From Gp13-AA77 sp035578005 (GTDB lineage: Bacteria > Acidobacteriota > Terriglobia > UBA7540), in contig DATJYK010000237.1 in the NCBI GenBank assembly GCA_035578005.1, forward strand, positions 45,404 through 109,403: a stretch of DNA of 64,000 nt. The letters run 5' to 3'. The first letter of the stretch is position 1; every line of letters begins with the position of its first letter. The notes under the pieces are model-generated. The model was not told where the DNA came from and made no database searches. It was given only the letters and a program-made list of their open reading frames with translations. Positions 8,848 to 16,547 of this stretch are shown in pieces. Made by a program: the position numbers and the translations under genes.

Positions 8848-8948
8848 ACCCAGCATCTTGTTGAAAACAAAGAGTCGCATTGTAAGGAACCCAGCAACTG
8901 TTTGAAAAGTCAGCACTTACTTGAAATAACCCAGCATGTACCTGATAG
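8848..8948 (+). repeat. Degenerate ~20-base tandem repeat
   Basis: Units follow the pattern ACCCAGCA, about four variable bases, then TTGAAAA. They start at 8848, 8889, 8909 and 8929, with a poorly matching interval at 8868-8888. Spacing is close to 20 bases. Units are too degenerate and too tightly packed to be a CRISPR array. A 65-codon open frame crosses it but follows the repeat and is not a convincing gene. Confidence 0.5.
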
Positions 8949-9176
8949 CAAAAGGGATTGTATGGGGCGAGCGAGCAAAGAACCGTGATGAGCGCAAGAA
9001 GCGGTTCGTCAGCAGCGGTGACTGCCAGCATCTCCGCCGACACCAGGCGCTTGAGTTCGAGGAATCAAAGTATAACGAATGAAGCCAAGAGGTTGTTGAT
9101 AAATAAGGCTGTTAGCTCTGTCAAGATGAGAGAAATGCTCAACCTTGGGGCCGCAACAGGGCAGACGGGCGGGAGA

Positions 9177-9280
9177 ACACGAACCCAATGAGCTTAAGGT
9201 TTTTAGGAACAATAATTTAGACCTCAAAAAGTGGGTCAATTTTGGAACTTTCGAGGGGGGCGAACCCAATTTTATAACTC
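9177..9280 (+). repeat. Dispersed paired-motif element, copy 1
   Basis: Two CGAACCCAAT words start 81 bases apart (9180 and 9261). The second is preceded by AACTTTCGAGGGG. The same arrangement, with the same 81-base spacing and scattered identity between the words, occurs inverted at 63440-63545. The stretch is AT-rich and non-coding. Confidence 0.6.
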
Positions 9281-9425
9281 ATTTATCTGCAATAAGATAA
9301 ATCAAAACAGATGTCTTTTTTGAAATTTTTCGCCGAAACCGGAGTGGCACCGCCGCTCGGCGGAAGACGGCGCTAGAATTTCAAGGTTCACCTGGCCGGT
9401 TAAGCCCGTGCTAGATTGAGTTGAA

Positions 9426-10898
9426 ATGCCCGCAGCATCGTATCCCAGAATCGCCAGCTTCCGAACCGCACGTGCTGTCGCGGACCATCTCGAAACACTG
9501 GGGTACTCACTCCCTGCCGACGATGAGATCCAACCGGCGCCTGCGTCACCTCTGGCCCAGGCGCTGAAGCTGCCGACGCAGGATGAAAGGGCCAGCCAAC
9601 GCATCGTGGGAAACCGCTTTGCCGCACAGCCTATGGAGGGTTGGGATGGGGAGCCGGACGGGCGTCCCTCTGAACTCACCCGGCGGCGCTGGCTGCGAAT
9701 GGCGACCGGCGGCGCCAAGCTCATGTGGGGTTGCGAGGCCGTCGCAGTGCTGCCCGAAGCGCGGGCAAATCCCAATCAGTTAGTCCTGAACCCATCGACT
9801 GCTCGAGATCTGGGTGCACTGCGCGAGGATGTTGCCGACGCTCATCGCCGGCGATTCGGCACCGCCGATGATCTCGTCATCGGCCTGCAATTGACCCACT
9901 CGGGACGCTTCTGCCGTCCCAACGAAAAGACACGGTTGGAACCGGCGATTGCGTATCGCCATCCCATTCTCGATGCCAGGTACCCTGCGGCCGCTGAGTG
10001 TGAGCCGCTTTCGGATGGTGCAGTCGAAAGCATTGTGAGGGCCTTTGCAGATGCGGCTCGTCTGGCGCGGGAGTGCGGGTTTGATTTTGTCGATCTTAAA
10101 CACTGCCACGGCTACCTGGGTCACGAGTTTTTGGGCGCGCACCATCGCCCTGGCCGTTACGGCGGCGGCTTCGAGAATCGCACCCGCCTGCTGCGAGAGC
10201 TGATCGCTGCCGTGCGAGCCTCTGCGCCTGGGCTTGGCATTGGCGTGCGGCTCAGCGTGTATGACTCGGTGCCCTTCATCAGCGATCCCGATACCGGCAC
10301 GGGCGTTCCGGCGCAGCACAGCGTCCCTTACACATGGGGCTTCGGCATTGACCCGGAAAATCCAACCGAGGGTGATCTCTCTGAGGCCAGATGCGTCTTG
10401 AAGTTGCTGCGAGATCTCGGAGTGCGCCTGGTAAACGTGAGTGCAGGCAGCCCATACTACAGCGCCCACCTGCAGCGCCCGGCCTTGTTCCCTCCTTGTG
10501 ACGCTTACCTGCCTCCTGAAGATCCCCTGGCAGGAGCCGCGCGGCTGGTGCTGGCCGCAAGGGACTCGAAGGCGGAGTTGCCGGAGATGGTGATCGTCTC
10601 TACAGGCTGGTCTTACTTTCAGGACTACATTCCGCACTTCGCGCAGGCCGCCGTGCGCGCCGGCTGGGCGGACTTTATCGGAATCGGCCGCGTGATGCTG
10701 TCATATCCTGAACTCCCGGCGGACGTGCTGGAGCGCGCGCATCTCGATCGCAAGAAGCTCTGCCGCACTTTCAGTGACTGCACGAACGGCCCGCGCACCG
10801 GCTTGATCTCGGGTTGCTACCCGCTCGATCCTTTCTATAAGGGCCGTCCGGAAGCGGCCGAGCTAAAGAGCTTCAAGAAGGAGTGGACGAGGCGATGA
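9426..10898 (+). CDS. NADH:flavin oxidoreductase, old yellow enzyme family
   Basis: A 490-residue FMN-dependent TIM-barrel oxidoreductase. Family marks are QLTHSGRFCRPNE (FMN-facing strand), DFVDLKHCHGYLGHEFL (the catalytic region, normally HxAHGYL), then HRPGRYGGGFENR and VSAGSPYY. The C-terminal barrel ends in WADFIGIGRVMLSYPELP, which normally binds the FMN phosphate. It likely reduces an activated C=C bond or related carbonyl compound. No C-terminal Fe-S/FAD module of the dienoyl-CoA reductase type is present. The stop overlaps the start of the next gene (ATGA), so the two are translationally coupled and probably act in one pathway with the DapA-like proteins. Substrate unknown. Confidence 0.85.
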   Translation: MPAASYPRIASFRTARAVADHLETLGYSLPADDEIQPAPASPLAQALKLPTQDERASQRIVGNRFAAQPMEGWDGEPDGRPSELTRRRWLRMATGGAKLMWGCEAVAVLPEARANPNQLVLNPSTARDLGALREDVADAHRRRFGTADDLVIGLQLTHSGRFCRPNEKTRLEPAIAYRHPILDARYPAAAECEPLSDGAVESIVRAFADAARLARECGFDFVDLKHCHGYLGHEFLGAHHRPGRYGGGFENRTRLLRELIAAVRASAPGLGIGVRLSVYDSVPFISDPDTGTGVPAQHSVPYTWGFGIDPENPTEGDLSEARCVLKLLRDLGVRLVNVSAGSPYYSAHLQRPALFPPCDAYLPPEDPLAGAARLVLAARDSKAELPEMVIVSTGWSYFQDYIPHFAQAAVRAGWADFIGIGRVMLSYPELPADVLERAHLDRKKLCRTFSDCTNGPRTGLISGCYPLDPFYKGRPEAAELKSFKKEWTRR

Positions 10899-11875
10899 GT
10901 AGTTTTGGTCTGGAAGACTACCAGCGTCTCCGGCAGCCGGGGCGCACGGTGGACGGAATCAGCGCGGCGCTGCTTCCCTACGATCGCGAGGGCCGGATCG
11001 ACGAAGCCGCCTTTCGCTGCCATCTTCGCCGCACTCTCGACGCCAGGCTGCGCGTGGCGGTTAACATGGATACGGGTTATGTCGATCTGCTGACGAGTGA
11101 AGAGAAGCTGCGAGTGCTCACCTGGACGGCCGAGACCGCGGGCAAAAGCGGATTTGTGGCCGGAGCTTTACCCGCCCCTGAAGTCGCAGCTTCCCTGAAG
11201 GCCTATGGCCACGAATGCGAGACCATCGCCACGGCCGGAGGCACGCCCATCATTTTCCCGTCAGCTCTGACGGCGGCCATGGATGACGCCGCCTTGATCG
11301 AATTCTTCCAGACGATCGCTTCCAGCACCAGCCGATTTCTGGCGTTTGAATTAGGCAAGATGTTTAACCCGAATGGCCGGATCTTCTCCGCGCGCGTCCT
11401 CAGCGCCCTCATGGCCATTCCCCAGTGTCTCGGGCTCAAGCATTCCTCCCTTGATCGCGATACCGAATTGCAACGGATCGAACTTCGCAACCGTGAGCGG
11501 CCGGGCTTTTCCATCTATTCCGGAAACGACCTGGCGGCGGACATGATCGAATACGGCAGTGATTACCTGCTGGGGCTTTCCACTTTCGCTCCCGAGCTCT
11601 TTGCCGCACGTGACAAAGCTTGGGCCGACGGCAAGGCCCAATACCTTGAGTATCGCGACTTCATCCAGTATCTCGGTTGGATTGGTTTTCGTGATCCCGT
11701 TCCGGCCTACAAGCACTCCGCCGCGATTTTCCTCAAGTTGACCGCAGGCTTGGCTTGCGACCATCCGCATCCCCGCGCGCCGCGCCGCGAGAGTTGGGAC
11801 CGGGACTCACTGGCCGATGCCGCGCGCCGGCTGGAGCGGCTGATGCCGCGATCTCAGGGCACAGCGGCGTCGTGA
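10895..11875 (+). CDS. Dihydrodipicolinate synthase (DapA)-family aldolase/lyase A
   Basis: A 326-residue class-I aldolase-like barrel. The ATG at 10895 overlaps the stop of the oxidoreductase by four bases; a GTG at 10883 is possible but would sit directly on the AAGGAG ribosome binding site. Lys182 in LGLKHSS is the expected Schiff-base lysine, and the N-terminal AALLPYDREGRID matches the family start. The tyrosine normally found in the YNxP loop is not seen; the aligned region reads FELGKMFNP. This suggests a sub-family with altered chemistry rather than lysine biosynthesis. Family members cleave or form pyruvate C-C bonds in sugar-acid or amino-acid pathways. The coupling implies the product or substrate is shared with the upstream flavoenzyme. 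Confidence 0.85.
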   Translation: MSSFGLEDYQRLRQPGRTVDGISAALLPYDREGRIDEAAFRCHLRRTLDARLRVAVNMDTGYVDLLTSEEKLRVLTWTAETAGKSGFVAGALPAPEVAASLKAYGHECETIATAGGTPIIFPSALTAAMDDAALIEFFQTIASSTSRFLAFELGKMFNPNGRIFSARVLSALMAIPQCLGLKHSSLDRDTELQRIELRNRERPGFSIYSGNDLAADMIEYGSDYLLGLSTFAPELFAARDKAWADGKAQYLEYRDFIQYLGWIGFRDPVPAYKHSAAIFLKLTAGLACDHPHPRAPRRESWDRDSLADAARRLERLMPRSQGTAAS

Positions 11876-11882
11876 CATGGAG

Positions 11883-11901
11883 TAGGCTATCTACTAGCCT
11901 A
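11883..11901. terminator. Short hairpin between convergent genes
   Basis: TAGGCTA and TAGCCTA form a perfect 7-bp stem around the loop TCTAC, in the 37-base gap between two convergent DapA-like genes. No U-run follows on either strand, so a bidirectional terminator is only a guess. An operator is also possible. Confidence 0.35.
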
Positions 11902-11912
11902 TCGTAAAGGTA

Positions 11913-12980
11913 TCAGGAGAGCCATTGATCGATATGCTGAGCCACGAAGCTATCGTCGGAAAGGTGCGGGTAGGCCTGACAGACGCGGTCGATCTCTTCG
12001 ACCTGGCCGGGCGAAAGGTCCTCGTTCGGGTCTAAGCACCATCGGCCTTCCAGGAATCCCTGCCGCCGCAGGATCTCGTGCAGGCCCGCGATGCAGCCGG
12101 CAAAGTCATGCGCGGTATCAAACAGCGCTGCGTTCGAGTCCGTCACTTCCGCCGAGCGCGCAAGCAATTCCAGGGCATTCTCACCCCCGCGGGTGCGACA
12201 GCGCTTCACGTCCTCCAGCAGCTCCACGGCGCGCTTCGTCCATACGGCCCAATGTCCCAGAAGCCCGCCTGCAAACCGCACGGGATCGGCCGACGCGCCG
12301 AAGCGGAATTCGGTGAGCAAATCGGCGACGATATTGTCGTCGTTGCCCGTGTAGAGACCGACTTCTTGCCTGCCGCTCGCAGCGAGCGCTCTCGCCACAT
12401 CGAGCGTCTGATAGCGGTTGAACGGCGCCACTTTGACGGCAAGCACATTTTCGATATCGAGAAAGCGCCGCCAGAAATCATAATCGAGCCTCCTGCCTCC
12501 AACGGCTGGTTGAAGATAGAAACCGAACAGCGGAACGATGGCGGAAACCGCTTGGCAGTGCCGGAGCAAGTCAGGGGTGGACGCCTCGTGCAGCGCACCG
12601 AGACTCAGCAAGCCTGCGTCGTAGCCCAAGTCGCGCGCCATCGCCGCTTCGCTCAGTGCCTGCTCCGTCGGGCCGCAGACTCCGGCGATTCTCACCGGTC
12701 TCTGGCCCGAGCGATCTTCGTACTCGCGAACGGTGTCGATAGCCAGCTCGAGTACCGGCTTGAACAATCCGATCTTAGGGTCGCGAATGCTGAACTGCGT
12801 GGTGTGAACTCCCACGGCGATTCCACCTGCGCCCGCTTCGCAGTAGTAACGGGTCAACGCTCGCTGGCGGCGTTCATCGAGCTTGCGCTGCGCGTCGAGC
12901 GCCAGCGGATGAGCCGGAATCACGAGCCCCTGCCGCAGCTTTGCTCTCGCGTCGTCTTGCGTCAAAGAGCCGTTGGGCAT
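11913..12980 (-). CDS. DapA-family aldolase/lyase B
   Basis: A 355-residue TIM-barrel protein of the dihydrodipicolinate synthase superfamily, only distantly like its convergent neighbour. The expected tyrosine is present in GFYLQPAVGG and the probable Schiff-base lysine lies in LAVKVAPFNRYQ, so catalytic residues look intact. The N-terminus GLVIPAHPLALD and the motif AGAGGIAVGVHTTQF fit substrate-binding strands. It begins three bases after the stop of the SDR gene (12984-14012), so the two form an operon. Pairing with an oxidoreductase and a second lyase suggests breakdown of a sugar acid or similar polyhydroxy compound, with this enzyme making the retro-aldol cut. The exact reaction cannot be given. 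Confidence 0.8.
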   Translation of the reverse strand: MPNGSLTQDDARAKLRQGLVIPAHPLALDAQRKLDERRQRALTRYYCEAGAGGIAVGVHTTQFSIRDPKIGLFKPVLELAIDTVREYEDRSGQRPVRIAGVCGPTEQALSEAAMARDLGYDAGLLSLGALHEASTPDLLRHCQAVSAIVPLFGFYLQPAVGGRRLDYDFWRRFLDIENVLAVKVAPFNRYQTLDVARALAASGRQEVGLYTGNDDNIVADLLTEFRFGASADPVRFAGGLLGHWAVWTKRAVELLEDVKRCRTRGGENALELLARSAEVTDSNAALFDTAHDFAGCIAGLHEILRRQGFLEGRWCLDPNEDLSPGQVEEIDRVCQAYPHLSDDSFVAQHIDQWLS

Positions 12981-12983
12981 GGG

Positions 12984-14012
12984 TCAAAACCTTCCGTCTG
13001 CGACGTCAAATTTAGTCGGCTTGTTGAGGCTGACGCCGCCGATTTCGGTCCAGTGGCGAACCCACTCGAGCAGCGTCTCGAGCGAAACTTCGGGAGGACC
13101 GAGCAGACGATGGCAGAGTGCGGCATTGCTGAGCAGCGCCTCGCCGGAATCCTCGCCCTGAAAGAGCGGCTTCCGCCCGAAGGCGCGTCCGAAAAACTCG
13201 GCCGCTTCGCGCACCGAAATCTGCTCGGGGCCGGTGACGTTCAACACCCTGGGCGGAGAGGATGCCAGCTCCAGTGAGCGTAGCGCGTACGAGTTCGCGT
13301 CGCCTTGCCAGATGGTATTGAACCACCCGACGGTGACGCTAACAGGCTCTCCGGCGTGGACCTTGCGAGCGATGTCGACCAGCACTCCATAGCGGAGGTC
13401 AACCGCGTAGTTCAATCGAAAAAGCAAGCAAGGCGTGCCGTACTCATGAGAATAGTACTCAAACACGCGCTCGCGCCCCAGGCAGGACTGGGCGTATTCG
13501 CCCACGGGCGCGGGCTCATCCGTTTCCACGGAACCGCCCGTTCCCGCTTTCATAAACGGATACACATTGCCCGTCGAGAAGGCGACAATTCGGGACTGCC
13601 GGTAATGAAGAGCCACGTTGGCCGGAACGACGGTGTTCATCACCCAAGTCAGGTCCGGCCGGCCCGAAGATCCGAACTTACGGCCCGAGAGGAACAATGC
13701 GTTTTCGCACGCAGGCAGCCGCGCAACTTCGTCGCGGCTCTGGAGGTCGCAGCGAATCGCTTCGATGCCTTCGCGCTCCAGGTCGCTGACGATGTTGGGA
13801 TCGGAGAAACGAGATGCGGCGATAACCCGGCGCGCCACTCCGGCAGCTTGCGAAGCACGCTTCACCCGCTTCGCAAGAGACGGCCCCATCTTGCCGCCCG
13901 CACCCAGAATGATGATGTCGCCACGCAGGCGACGCATGCCATCCTGATCCAGAGCACTGGGCGTGGCGAGCCGGTCTTCCAACGCTTCGACAGAATTGAT
14001 CGGATTCACCAT
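12984..14012 (-). CDS. NAD-dependent epimerase/dehydratase (extended SDR)
   Basis: A 342-residue extended short-chain dehydrogenase. The Rossmann loop IILGAGGKMGPS binds NAD(P), and residues around ALFLSGRKFGSS and STGNVYPF match the core of nucleotide-sugar epimerase relatives. The catalytic YxxxK motif appears altered: the aligned segment is EYAQSCLGRERVFEYY, with cysteine where lysine is expected. It may therefore have shifted or lost activity. It is the first gene of a two-gene operon with lyase B. A likely role is oxidation, dehydration or epimerisation of the compound later cleaved by the lyases; this is inference. Confidence 0.8.
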   Translation of the reverse strand: MVNPINSVEALEDRLATPSALDQDGMRRLRGDIIILGAGGKMGPSLAKRVKRASQAAGVARRVIAASRFSDPNIVSDLEREGIEAIRCDLQSRDEVARLPACENALFLSGRKFGSSGRPDLTWVMNTVVPANVALHYRQSRIVAFSTGNVYPFMKAGTGGSVETDEPAPVGEYAQSCLGRERVFEYYSHEYGTPCLLFRLNYAVDLRYGVLVDIARKVHAGEPVSVTVGWFNTIWQGDANSYALRSLELASSPPRVLNVTGPEQISVREAAEFFGRAFGRKPLFQGEDSGEALLSNAALCHRLLGPPEVSLETLLEWVRHWTEIGGVSLNKPTKFDVADGRF

Positions 14013-14051
14013 AGTAGACGCAATGCTTCTCGTTCGAGATGCGTCAGTCAG

Positions 14052-14924
14052 CTAGCCGAACTCGGGCCCGAGGATTGCGCAAACTCGCTCCGGCTCGCCC
14101 GGACATCGGTTGGGGCCTCGATACATTCTGGTGAGGCTGCGGGAAGTTTGGAAACCACGCTCAACCAGGAGCGCGGGCGCCCAAGCATTGTCCTTGACGA
14201 CATCAACAAACACAGTGTTTCGCTGCGAGCGGGCGAGAAAGCTGTCCAAAATCTCTCGCGCCGCGAGCGCGCTCGATGCCACCCAAGGACCCAGATGGTC
14301 CGCGCGGGAACCTTTGCGGCCCAACCCATATCCCTCACGATGGGAACCCCGATGCTTGGCAATCACGAACTCCGGCGCAGCACTAGCCACCGACTTCAGG
14401 AGCGCGCCTCGGTCGGCGCCAAAGATCTTCCGGTCCATAGTCAGGATACCGTCAATGGTTGTGATCCATCCGGAATCCGTGTTTCGGATCGCTTCGGGCG
14501 CCTCAACGAGTGTGCCCGCCTTATCCGACCTCTTCAGTACGCAGCGCTCGATAGCGTATTCCACTTGAAATCCGTGATGCTCGTAAATAGGTCGACCTTC
14601 GGGCGTTGCATCGAGCTTGACACAGGCAACCTGCCGGCCATCAAGGTAGTCCAGGGCTTTCGTGAGCAAGGCGGTACCGATGCCCCTGCCGCGGAACTGT
14701 CGATCGACCAGAACCATGCCGATCCACGCGAGAACACTGCCATAAATGATCGTGGCAACAGTGCCTGCAACTTGCTCATCGCACTCGGCCACAAAACATC
14801 CGTCAGGGTTGGCGTCGAGAAACCGCTGCCAGTCTTCCTCCGTCTGATTCCAGCCCGCGATCTCCTTCAGACGCATTCCCGCGGAGACATCCGCGGGTGT
14901 CATCAGCCGGATCTGAGGCCTCAT
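14052..14924 (-). CDS. GNAT family N-acetyltransferase with a second C-terminal GNAT-like domain
   Basis: A 290-residue acetyltransferase. The N-terminal half (about 1-140) is a typical GNAT fold with acetyl-CoA motif A seen as LVDRQFRGRGIGTALLTKAL, where RGRGIG holds the pyrophosphate. The end of the fold is GRPIYEHHGFQVEY. The second half (about 150-290) looks like a degenerate repeat of the fold (VVKDNAWAPALLVERGFQTSR) without a clear acetyl-CoA loop. It resembles the double-GNAT proteins of unknown substrate. It lies 40 bases from the SDR gene on the same strand, but a functional link is not evident. Confidence 0.85.
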   Translation of the reverse strand: MRPQIRLMTPADVSAGMRLKEIAGWNQTEEDWQRFLDANPDGCFVAECDEQVAGTVATIIYGSVLAWIGMVLVDRQFRGRGIGTALLTKALDYLDGRQVACVKLDATPEGRPIYEHHGFQVEYAIERCVLKRSDKAGTLVEAPEAIRNTDSGWITTIDGILTMDRKIFGADRGALLKSVASAAPEFVIAKHRGSHREGYGLGRKGSRADHLGPWVASSALAAREILDSFLARSQRNTVFVDVVKDNAWAPALLVERGFQTSRSLTRMYRGPNRCPGEPERVCAILGPEFG

Positions 14925-14993
14925 GGGTCAGGTAACTCCGCCAGGCCTTGCCGCGCCGGCAGACCTTCGTGTACTCCCGGCGGTCAGGCGCCA

Positions 14994-15485
14994 TCAAAAT
15001 CTTCCCACTTTCAGTTTGGGGCGAGACCAATGCTCCCAAATCGCGAAGCGCGCCTCGTCGGGCATGCGAACTCCGGACTGCTTCAGCGCCAGCAGAATCT
15101 GGCCGCGATGGTGAGAGTCATGAGCGATGAGGTAGCCAAGTAAAATAAGGCCGCCTCGCTCCTTCATGCGCGGACGATCTTCGACGATACGCGCAAGGCG
15201 CTGCTCGATGCCGCGGCCCGAAGCATGGAATGCAGCCAGAAGGTCATCACGGCCGGGCGAGGCGCCGGTCTCGAAGCGAGGAACGCCTTTCAGAAACTCC
15301 CGCGTTACATGCGACCGGCGCACCGCGTGCATGTGTGCAAAGACGCGGCTCAACGTGCGCCCACTCGAGGGTTTGCCGCTCTTCAGCAGCGGGACCGCGG
15401 CGAAACCATGGTCGGGGATGTTTTCCAGCAGCCAGAAGTCGATCTCGTCGTGAACCCGCCAAACCTCCAACACATCGTCTACCAT
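14994..15485 (-). CDS. DinB-family protein
   Basis: A 163-residue four-helix-bundle protein. DinB/YfiT proteins carry a metal site from three histidines. Here the candidates lie in FAHMHAVRRSH and in the helix LIAHDSHHRGQILLALKQSG, the latter being the most recognisable stretch. The N-terminal VHDEIDFWLLENI fits the first helix. Members bind Ni or Zn and some are thiol-dependent transferases; for most, including this one, the substrate is unknown. The start ATG at 15485 has GGAG six bases upstream. Confidence 0.82.
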   Translation of the reverse strand: MVDDVLEVWRVHDEIDFWLLENIPDHGFAAVPLLKSGKPSSGRTLSRVFAHMHAVRRSHVTREFLKGVPRFETGASPGRDDLLAAFHASGRGIEQRLARIVEDRPRMKERGGLILLGYLIAHDSHHRGQILLALKQSGVRMPDEARFAIWEHWSRPKLKVGRF

Positions 15486-15644
15486 GAGAGTCTCCGCGCA
15501 ATCTTCTGGATTATAAACCCCACGCGGCGTGTGGCAGCGAGACGGGCATGCGCCTCGGACGTGCGCAGCACCTCGCCATGGTGGGGGCGCTCAGCGCCGT
15601 GGCCGCATCAGGCTACGCCGGTGTCAGTTGGCTCCCCGGTCTTG

Positions 15645-16463
15645 TTAGGCAGGCTTTCGTGTCCAGGCGGCAATCAAAGAGGGAAACACCACGACGCCTC
15701 CACTGGCTACCACTTCGGTGCGTATGCGCTGCTCGAGGGTGTCAAGATCCATCTCCGTGGCCAGCATCTGGCCCCGTTCCCCCATGGAGTCGAGCAAAGC
15801 CGCGGTGAAACCAGCCGCCACCCCATAGCCCTCGAAGTCCGGGCCTCCGCCGATCTGGGCATCGAGACGCATTTGGGGCGCCGGCAATCGGGCGGCGATG
15901 AAATACTCGTACAGGCGCAGTCCGATGGACGTGTCTCCTCCCGCTGCCTCGAGGGTCTCTACGATCCAGCGATCGTTTCGTCTGAAGACGGGCAGTTCGT
16001 GAAGGGAGCGCACTCCCGTGCAATCCGGTTCCTGGAACATCACGAGACCGCCCGGGCGCAGCTTACTCCCGAGCTTGCGCAAGGCGCCAACCGGGTCGGG
16101 GTAGTACACCAAAATGAATCGCCCCACGACGGCGTCGAAGGGCTGGTCGAAATCCATCTCGGCCGGATCGCCTTCCAGGAAGAACATGTTCGGGAACGCC
16201 TCGGCCCGTTGCTTTGCGATCTCCAGTACCTCCGGCAAGCGGTCGACGCCAACCACGGTGCCTTCGGGTCCGACGATTTGAGCCGCCAAGAGGGCGACTG
16301 CCCCTGTTCCAGTGCCGACATCCAGAACCCGCATTCCAGGTCGAATGCCCGCTTCCAACAGGGCTTGCCTGGTGAAGCTCTCATAGAGCCGCGCCTGTTT
16401 TTCCAGCCACCGGAAGGCGAGCTGTGTCGTCAACGGATATGTGGTGGAGCTTTCATGTGGGCT
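15645..16463 (-). CDS. Class I SAM-dependent methyltransferase
   Basis: A 272-residue methyltransferase from the GTG at 16463, which has AAGGAAGG just upstream; a GTG at 16502 would add 13 residues. Motif I is VLDVGTGTGAVALLAA, which cradles S-adenosylmethionine. Motif II acidic end is VVGVDRLPEVL, motif III GDPAEMDFDQPFDAVVGRF, and the post-core segment LRKLGSKLRPGGLVMFQEPD is typical of UbiE/COQ5-like and other small-molecule methyltransferases. The acceptor is unknown. It lies 45 bases past the TonB receptor gene's mirror end and on the same strand as it, so it may share transcription. Confidence 0.88.
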   Translation of the reverse strand, partial: SPHESSTTYPLTTQLAFRWLEKQARLYESFTRQALLEAGIRPGMRVLDVGTGTGAVALLAAQIVGPEGTVVGVDRLPEVLEIAKQRAEAFPNMFFLEGDPAEMDFDQPFDAVVGRFILVYYPDPVGALRKLGSKLRPGGLVMFQEPDCTGVRSLHELPVFRRNDRWIVETLEAAGGDTSIGLRLYEYFIAARLPAPQMRLDAQIGGGPDFEGYGVAAGFTAALLDSMGERGQMLATEMDLDTLEQRIRTEVVASGGVVVFPSLIAAWTRKPA

Positions 16464-16547
16464 CACGGGACCTTCCTTTCGTTCCACGCCGATCGTCGTC
16501 ACCCGGACTTCGGTTCAGAGCAGGCGACTGCGCTCCGGCGATTCTCC

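Larger units (their letters stand above)
8464..9425. other. Gene-poor, repeat-rich spacer
   Basis: Nearly 1 kb without a credible protein gene. It holds a promoter-like module (8629-8711), a ~20-base tandem repeat (8848-8948) and one copy of the dispersed paired-motif element (9177-9280), all listed separately. Base composition becomes markedly more AT-rich from about 9050 to 9320, unlike the flanking genes. This could be a decayed insertion. Confidence 0.5.

Noticed and set aside
8848..8948. CRISPR array
   Set aside because: Repeat units are degenerate, about 20 bases apart with no room for spacers, and no cas genes are present.
8791..8988. 65-codon protein across the 20-base repeats
   Set aside because: Its sequence simply follows the repeat; no ribosome binding site and no protein-like conservation visible.
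13305..15143. 612-codon open frame on the plus strand
   Set aside because: It crosses the SDR, acetyltransferase and DinB-like genes in antisense; those genes have clear family motifs, this frame has none.
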